Positions 6,072-9,647 of a stretch of DNA of 9,647 bases are shown here, in pieces (within the stretch, counting starts at the first letter, position 1; each line of letters begins with the position of its first letter). A model generated the notes under the pieces. It saw only the letters and a program-made list of their open reading frames with translations. It did not search any database and was not told the origin of the DNA. The stretch spans positions 1 to 9,647 of the forward strand of contig DPNX01000035.1 of the NCBI GenBank assembly GCA_003539915.1, in the 5' to 3' direction. The stretch is from Patescibacteria group bacterium. Lineage in GTDB: Bacteria; Patescibacteriota; Minisyncoccia; UBA6257; UBA11618. A program made the position numbers and the translations under genes.

Positions 6072-6100
6072 AGAATACCGATTTTTATCACTCTTTTCAA
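6072..6100 (-). promoter_or_regulatory. Promoter of the small gene-def-fmt operon, leaderless geometry
   Basis: On the minus strand TTGAAA (6095-6100), 17-base spacer, TATTCT (6072-6077), then 7 bases to the ATG at 6064. The expected transcription start falls at or next to the A of the ATG. Confidence 0.5.
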
Positions 6101-6108
6101 TCATTAAC

Positions 6109-6137
6109 TTTTCAAAAACAACCTAATCAAGCATAAT
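6109..6137 (+). promoter_or_regulatory. Promoter of ctpA-rplI, near-leaderless geometry
   Basis: TTTTCA (6109-6114), 17-base spacer, CATAAT (6132-6137, 5 of 6 to consensus), then 10 bases to the ATG at 6148. No Shine-Dalgarno is present in that short interval. It is back-to-back with the promoter of the def operon. Confidence 0.45.
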
Positions 6138-6147
6138 TAAGAACTAT

Positions 6148-7374
6148 ATGATAGTGAAATTTAAAAAGCCTCTTCTGGCTACTTTAATCATTGTCTTGAT
6201 TGTAGCCGCTGGTATTAACGGCTATTTCATTGGCACAAGGAACCCTAGAACTATAATTGTTAAGGGAATTGATAATATTGAAGATGGAAAAATTAAGAAT
6301 GCTGACTTTGGCACAGTTTGGCAAACTCTTGATCTTCTCAAGAAACATCATCTTAAAGCTGATAAAATAGATAACCAAGAATTAGTTTATGGTGCTGCTG
6401 CTGGTGTAGCCGCCTCACTTAAAGACCCTTATACAGTTTTCCTTAAGCCTGAAGACTCTAAGCGCTTTACCGACGACATTAGAGGTAAATTTGGTGGTAT
6501 TGGTGCTGAAATAGGTATCCGAGGTGAATTTATCTCCATCATTGCCCCTCTTGAAGGCTCACCAGCTGAGAAAGCTGGTATCATGGCGGGAGATAAAATT
6601 CTGGCTGTTAATGCTAGCACCACTATCAACATGACTCTAAATGATGTGGTTAAAAAGATTCGTGGTCCTCGAGGTTCTAAAGTAACTCTTACCATTCTTC
6701 GTAACGGTGATGAAAAAACTCGAGACATCACCATCACGCGTGGCATTATCAAAATACCAACCATTAAATGGGAAATGAAGGAAGGAAAGATTGCTCACGT
6801 TCAATTCTTTAACTTTAACGAAATAGCTCCCAAAGTTTTCCCTAAGGCCTTTAACGAAGCTCTCCGAGCTGGGGCTAAAGGCTTTATTCTCGATCTTCGT
6901 AATAATCCAGGAGGCTTCCTTGAGGTAGCGGTCTCTTTGACTGGTGTCTTTGTGGAGAATGGTAAGACCGTAGTTATCGAAGAATTCAGCTCTGGAAAAA
7001 GAAATACCTTCACTGCTAACGGTCAAGCCGCACTCAAAGATTTCCCTCTAGTTATTTTAATTAATAAAGGTTCGGCCTCAGCCAGTGAAATTATGGCCGG
7101 CGCTATTCGTGACAATAATGGCACTACAATTATTGGTGAAAACAGCTTTGGTAAAGGAACTGTTCAAGAGCTGAAGAAACTCTCTGATGGTTCGACTCTC
7201 AAGATAACCATCGCTCGCTGGCTATTACCTAACGGCTCTGTTATTGAAAAAAATGGGATCAAACCCGATGTTGAAGTAAAGATCACCGAAGAAGATGCTG
7301 AAAACAAAAAAGACACTCAATTAGAAAAAGCTCTTGAAATTTTGCAGAAAGAAATGCAGAATGAGAGTCAATGA
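6148..7374 (+). CDS. ctpA: C-terminal processing protease (PDZ / S41 family), membrane anchored
   Basis: A serine protease that cleaves protein C-termini outside the cytoplasmic membrane. The order is N-terminal hydrophobic anchor (about 9-28), helical region, PDZ domain (about 115-199, with KFGGIGAEIG and SPAEKAGIMAGDKILAVN) and S41 peptidase core (about 210-385) with LDLRNNPGG (248-256). The catalytic Ser-Lys pair is Ser311 in GSASASEI and Lys336 in FGKGTVQ; the spacing of 25 equals that in the well-studied family members, and Glu314 matches the third catalytic position. The length of 408 is normal for CtpA-type proteins. The stop overlaps the rplI start (ATGA, 7371-7374), so the two are cotranscribed, an odd pairing of a protease with a ribosomal protein. 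Confidence 0.93.
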   Translation: MIVKFKKPLLATLIIVLIVAAGINGYFIGTRNPRTIIVKGIDNIEDGKIKNADFGTVWQTLDLLKKHHLKADKIDNQELVYGAAAGVAASLKDPYTVFLKPEDSKRFTDDIRGKFGGIGAEIGIRGEFISIIAPLEGSPAEKAGIMAGDKILAVNASTTINMTLNDVVKKIRGPRGSKVTLTILRNGDEKTRDITITRGIIKIPTIKWEMKEGKIAHVQFFNFNEIAPKVFPKAFNEALRAGAKGFILDLRNNPGGFLEVAVSLTGVFVENGKTVVIEEFSSGKRNTFTANGQAALKDFPLVILINKGSASASEIMAGAIRDNNGTTIIGENSFGKGTVQELKKLSDGSTLKITIARWLLPNGSVIEKNGIKPDVEVKITEEDAENKKDTQLEKALEILQKEMQNESQ

Positions 7375-7796
7375 AAGTTCTCTTATTAAAAGACATTAAA
7401 AATGTTGGCAAACGACTTGATGTTATTGATGTTAAATCAGGTCATGCTCGTAACTACTTAATCCCTAATAATCTAGCTGTTATGGCTAATAAAGCTAGCT
7501 TGGCTCGTAAAGCTAGTATAGAAAAAGATCAGGTTTTGAATCTTGATCGGCACAAGCAACTAGTTGAACAACTAGCTAAAGATTCTTTAGAGTTTTCTGT
7601 TAAAACGGGGGACAAAGGAGAGGTTTTTGAACCGGTTAGTAAAGATGGTATTAAAAAAGCCCTGATCACTAAAGGCTATCAAGGCTTTTCAGTTGAATTA
7701 TCTCAATCTTTGAAAGAACTAGGTGATCATCAGGTTGAGATAGGATTCCCTCAAGGAATCAAGGGGCAGGTTAAGGTTACTATTAAAGCTCAATAG
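7371..7796 (+). CDS. rplI: Ribosomal protein bL9
   Basis: A large-subunit protein with an N-terminal rRNA-binding domain and a C-terminal domain joined by a long helix. The N-terminus MKVLLLKDIKNVGKRLDVIDVKSGHARNYLIPNN carries the family signature (GHARNYLIP for the usual GYARNFLIP). The linker helix covers about 41-75 and the C-terminal domain about 76-140, ending VKVTIKAQ. At 141 residues it is close to the usual 148. Some CPR lineages are reported to lack L9, so its presence narrows the possible affiliation. It starts within the ctpA stop (ATGA overlap) and is probably translationally coupled. Its last 14 bases overlap the end of the convergent rpmA. Confidence 0.95.
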   Translation: MKVLLLKDIKNVGKRLDVIDVKSGHARNYLIPNNLAVMANKASLARKASIEKDQVLNLDRHKQLVEQLAKDSLEFSVKTGDKGEVFEPVSKDGIKKALITKGYQGFSVELSQSLKELGDHQVEIGFPQGIKGQVKVTIKAQ

Positions 7797-7809
7797 CAAT
7801 AACCTTAAC
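7770..7809. repeat. Inverted repeat spanning the convergent ends of rplI and rpmA
   Basis: The left arm GTTAAGGTTACTATT (7770-7784) pairs over all 15 bases with a right arm at 7792-7809 that carries a 3-base bulge (CAA, 7797-7799); the loop is AAAGCTC. Neither side is followed by a good U tract, so it is not a standard intrinsic terminator, but it could form a stable 3' end structure on both mRNAs. Confidence 0.7.
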
Positions 7810-8058
7810 GTCTCTCTTTCGGCCATCAAACCTAATCTTCTTCTTGGATGAATACTTAACCACACCCTCTTTGAGAGCGTATAAAGTATCATCTCCACCT
7901 CGACCTACATTCTCACCATTTAAGTAGCGAGTACCTCGTTGTCGAAGAATGATCTGACCAGGAAGGACTCTTTCACCATGATTCTTCTTAACACCTAATC
8001 GTTTAGAAGCTGAATCTCTTCCTAATTTTGTCGAACCACCTGATTTTGTATGGGCCAT
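7783..8058 (-). CDS. rpmA: Ribosomal protein bL27
   Basis: A large-subunit protein near the peptidyl transferase centre. The N-terminus MAHTKSGGSTKLGRDSASKRLGVK is the mature-type start, without the cleavable extension seen in Firmicutes. It is followed by the signature VLPGQIILRQRGTRYLNGENVGRGGDDTLYAL (32-63) and a basic C-terminal half. At 91 residues the length is normal. It stands alone here: the usual partner rplU (L21) is not beside it. It converges on rplI with a 14-base overlap of coding ends. The promoter lies so close that the mRNA is probably leaderless or nearly so. Confidence 0.97.
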   Translation of the reverse strand: MAHTKSGGSTKLGRDSASKRLGVKKNHGERVLPGQIILRQRGTRYLNGENVGRGGDDTLYALKEGVVKYSSKKKIRFDGRKRDVKVIAIEL

Positions 8059-8068
8059 ATTACTACCT

Positions 8069-8097
8069 AATATAACTAATCAAACCCTAACTGTCAA
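8069..8097 (-). promoter_or_regulatory. Strong promoter of rpmA, near-leaderless geometry
   Basis: On the minus strand a perfect TTGACA (8092-8097), 17-base spacer, TATATT (8069-8074, 5 of 6), then 10 bases to the ATG at 8058. An AGGT at 8065-8068 looks like a Shine-Dalgarno, but it would lie upstream of the expected transcription start at about 8062. Confidence 0.75.
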
Positions 8098-8102
8098 TTA
8101 AA

Positions 8103-8225
8103 ATGAAATCCTTCCTTCTCTTCACTATTATTGCTATTCTCATCGCTTTTGCCGCCTTTGGTTTAGGCTATCTTTATCGAGGTCAGAATGAGGTTAATCC
8201 TATTATTATTGAAAAGCAGAGCTAG
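8103..8225 (+). CDS. 40-residue single-span membrane ORF
   Basis: The ATG opens a frame MKSFLLFTIIAILIAFAAFG that continues to residue 40 (PIIIEKQS) and a TAG. It has one hydrophobic segment (about 4-24) followed by a short polar tail with Tyr-Arg after the helix. No Shine-Dalgarno or clear promoter precedes it, and the rpmA -35 box ends five bases upstream on the other strand. Its end overlaps the pgk promoter. It could be a genuine small membrane protein or the anchor remnant of a longer anchored protein that lost its outer domain. The family is not identified. Confidence 0.5.
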   Translation: MKSFLLFTIIAILIAFAAFGLGYLYRGQNEVNPIIIEKQS

Positions 8226-8238
8226 AGAGCGGTACAAT
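8209..8238 (+). promoter_or_regulatory. Promoter of pgk, leaderless geometry
   Basis: TTGAAA (8209-8214, 5 of 6), 18-base spacer, TACAAT (8233-8238, 5 of 6), then 7 bases to the ATG at 8246, so transcription should begin at or beside the start codon. It lies inside the end of the 40-residue ORF. Confidence 0.6.
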
Positions 8239-8245
8239 AATAACA

Positions 8246-9211
8246 ATGAAACTTCTTAGCCGTCTTGATGAAAATTTTTTAAGAGGCAGATCTTGTCTTT
8301 TGCGTATCAATCTCGACATCAAAGAACCTAATGAGAAAAACTGGCGTCTACAGGCCGTAGTACCAACAATTAAATACTTGCTGGAGCATGGGTCGAAAAT
8401 AAAGATTCTAAGCCACCGTGGTCGTCCTGAGGGCGAAGACAAGGAGTTGTTACTAGCACCCGTGATGAAGATTCTCTCTAAAATAGTTGGTCAAGAACTA
8501 GATTACCTAGAAAACGTTCGTTTCAATTCTTTAGAACACAAGAATGATCATCAGTTTGCTGAGGAGTTAGCCAAGAATGGTGACTTCTATGTTAACGATG
8601 ACTTCGCCACCAGCCACCGTCCTCACACCTCTATATCTGCTATCACCAGCCACTTACCATCCTTCGCCGGTCTACTCTTAGAAAAAGAGGTGAAGGTATT
8701 AACAAGAGTGAGAGAACATCCTAGCCAACCACTAGTTATGATTATTGGTGGTATCAAGATCGCTGACAAAGCCGCCGCTATCGATTATCTATACGACAAA
8801 ACCGAAGCCTTCTTGATGGGTAGTGCTTATATAGATCAAGAAGATCCTACTCTTCAAAAAGAAAAGGTTATTATCCCTAGTGACTGGTCAACCGACAATA
8901 GTCATGAGCGAGATATTGGCCCTCAAACTATCCAGCAATATCAAGAGGTGATTAGTGGTGCTAAAACCATAATCTGGAGTGGTCCGGTTGGATTGATAGA
9001 GCTGCCTAAGTTTCGTAACGGTTCTAAAGCTGTTGCTGAAGCTATTACCAAAACCGATTCTTTTGCTATAGCAGGAGGTGGTGATACCAGTCGCTTCTTG
9101 ATTGAAGAGGGTGTAGCTGATATGTTTGATTTTATATCCACCGGCGGGGGAGCCATGCTAGATTTTCTAGCCAACAAAGAACTACCCGGCCTAGAAGCTT
9201 TAAAAAAATGA
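8246..9211 (+). CDS. pgk: Phosphoglycerate kinase, miniaturised and divergent
   Basis: A glycolytic enzyme transferring phosphate between 1,3-bisphosphoglycerate and ADP. Recognised by SHRGRP (56-61), LENVRF (88-93), VNDDFATSHRPH (116-127), GGIKIADK (168-175), DIGPQTI, WSGPVGLIE (244-252), GGGD (277-280) and STGGGA (298-303). At 321 residues it is far below the usual 390-415. By eye, about 20 residues are missing between SHRGRP and LENVRF, and another 20-25 after GGIKIADK, including the usual GGGMA-type nucleotide loop. The substrate-binding RVDFNVP is RINLDIK (20-26), exchanging Asp and Asn, and the WNGP Asn is Ser. It is followed by a DHH gene overlapping by ATGA. Family is firm; activity less so. 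Confidence 0.88.
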   Translation: MKLLSRLDENFLRGRSCLLRINLDIKEPNEKNWRLQAVVPTIKYLLEHGSKIKILSHRGRPEGEDKELLLAPVMKILSKIVGQELDYLENVRFNSLEHKNDHQFAEELAKNGDFYVNDDFATSHRPHTSISAITSHLPSFAGLLLEKEVKVLTRVREHPSQPLVMIIGGIKIADKAAAIDYLYDKTEAFLMGSAYIDQEDPTLQKEKVIIPSDWSTDNSHERDIGPQTIQQYQEVISGAKTIIWSGPVGLIELPKFRNGSKAVAEAITKTDSFAIAGGGDTSRFLIEEGVADMFDFISTGGGAMLDFLANKELPGLEALKK

Positions 9212-9647
9212 AACCAATTGTAATAATATATCACCACAACTGTCCTGATGGCTTTAGTGGCGCCTGGGCTGCATACAAGAAATTTGGCAACAAAGCTGAA
9301 TATATTGGTGGCAAGCACCGAGAAATACCGCCTGTAGTAAAAAACAAGGAGGTTTATTTTATCGACTTCAGCTATCCACCTAAAATAATTAAAGACTTTA
9401 TTAAAAACAATAAGCGAGTGACTATCATCGACCACCACGTTACCGCCCAAGAGTCGGCCGAAATGACCCAAGACTATCTTTTTGATATAAAACATTCAGG
9501 AGCTGTTTTGGCTTGGAAATACTTCCATCCCAAAAAACCTATACCTCAATTCCTTAAACACGTTGAGGATGTTGATCTCTGGAGCTTCAAGTTAGCTAAT
9601 AGTCGAGAGATCATGACATATATTGATACTTTTGAATTCACCTTCCC
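9208..9647 (+). CDS. DHH-family phosphoesterase, N-terminal part
   Basis: The frame is open from the ATG at 9208 to the window edge (146 codons), so the C-terminal part is missing. The metal-binding motifs of the DHH domain are visible in order: YHHNCPDGFSGAWAAY (8-23), VYFIDFSY (49-56), VTIIDHH (71-77), HSGAVLAWKYF (96-106) and HVEDVDLW (118-125). These proteins are predicted manganese-dependent phosphoesterases acting on short nucleic acids or nucleotides; the substrate of this subgroup is not established. It overlaps the pgk stop by four bases (ATGA), so it is translationally coupled to pgk. No separate ribosome-binding site is needed or evident. Confidence 0.88.
   Translation, partial: MKPIVIIYHHNCPDGFSGAWAAYKKFGNKAEYIGGKHREIPPVVKNKEVYFIDFSYPPKIIKDFIKNNKRVTIIDHHVTAQESAEMTQDYLFDIKHSGAVLAWKYFHPKKPIPQFLKHVEDVDLWSFKLANSREIMTYIDTFEFTF

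Noticed and set aside
6065..6100. TTG start at 6100 for the small gene upstream of def
   Set aside because: The added 12 residues are not supported by a ribosome-binding site, and the TTG sits in a likely -35 box whose matching -10 points to the ATG at 6064.
6429..7026. Minus-strand open frames within ctpA (6184-6378, 6429-6764, 6637-7026, 6801-7013)
   Set aside because: They lie opposite a well-supported protease gene with intact catalytic motifs, lack recognisable domains and have no plausible start signals, so they are antisense shadows.
8206..8442. Minus-strand frame opposite the start of pgk
   Set aside because: It overlaps the pgk promoter and N-terminal domain on the other strand and has no domain or start signal.
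8941..9495. 184-codon minus-strand open frame across pgk and the DHH gene
   Set aside because: It is antisense to clear pgk and DHH motifs, and its translation is irregular without domain signatures.
1..9647. CRISPR arrays, insertion sequences, toxin-antitoxin pairs or phage genes
   Set aside because: No regularly spaced repeats, transposase or integrase motifs, or recognisable toxin or phage protein signatures were seen in any frame examined.

Overview
The window reads as a compact, AT-rich bacterial chromosome segment with the standard genetic code (TAA, TAG and TGA all used as stops). Several traits point to a Candidate Phyla Radiation (Patescibacteria) member, probably Parcubacteria-like: a two-gene ComEC followed by a lamin-tail-domain protein, a miniaturised phosphoglycerate kinase, a short methionyl-tRNA formyltransferase, many single-span anchored proteins, and genes packed with 4 to 26 base overlaps. 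This placement is inferred from gene style and has not been tested by phylogeny.

Layout. At 1-244 (-) lies the N-terminal part of an anchored protein. At 291-3593 (+) is a DNA-uptake-type operon: ComEC channel protein, separate ComEC-type metallo-beta-lactamase protein, and a membrane-anchored protein with two lamin-tail domains. A small MerR/excisionase-like DNA-binding gene (3590-3805, -) converges on it and diverges from an orphan gene (3947-4333, +) that has its own Shine-Dalgarno and a strong terminator. A tRNA-Gln(CUG) gene with its own promoter follows on the minus strand (4390-4460). Next on the minus strand comes an operon read as a small conserved-looking protein, peptide deformylase, then methionyl-tRNA formyltransferase (6064 down to 4510). 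These last two add and remove the formyl group of initiator Met. Divergent from it is ctpA (PDZ/S41 protease), overlapping rplI (L9). rpmA (L27) converges on rplI with overlapping 3' ends. The window ends with a 40-residue membrane ORF, a short pgk, and the start of a DHH phosphoesterase translationally coupled to pgk.

The most interesting signals are: (1) promoter-like -35/-10 pairs placed only 7-10 nt from the ATG of four genes, suggesting leaderless or near-leaderless transcripts; (2) a divergent control region with a perfect TTGACA, an atypically long spacer, a dyad and spaced direct repeats between a MerR-like gene and an orphan cassette; (3) loss of the catalytic Asn in Fmt; (4) a D/N exchange and two internal deletions in Pgk; (5) a long inverted repeat spanning the convergent ends of rplI and rpmA. 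No CRISPR array, insertion sequence, integrase or other recognisable mobile element was seen, and I did not find an obviously complete new multi-gene system.
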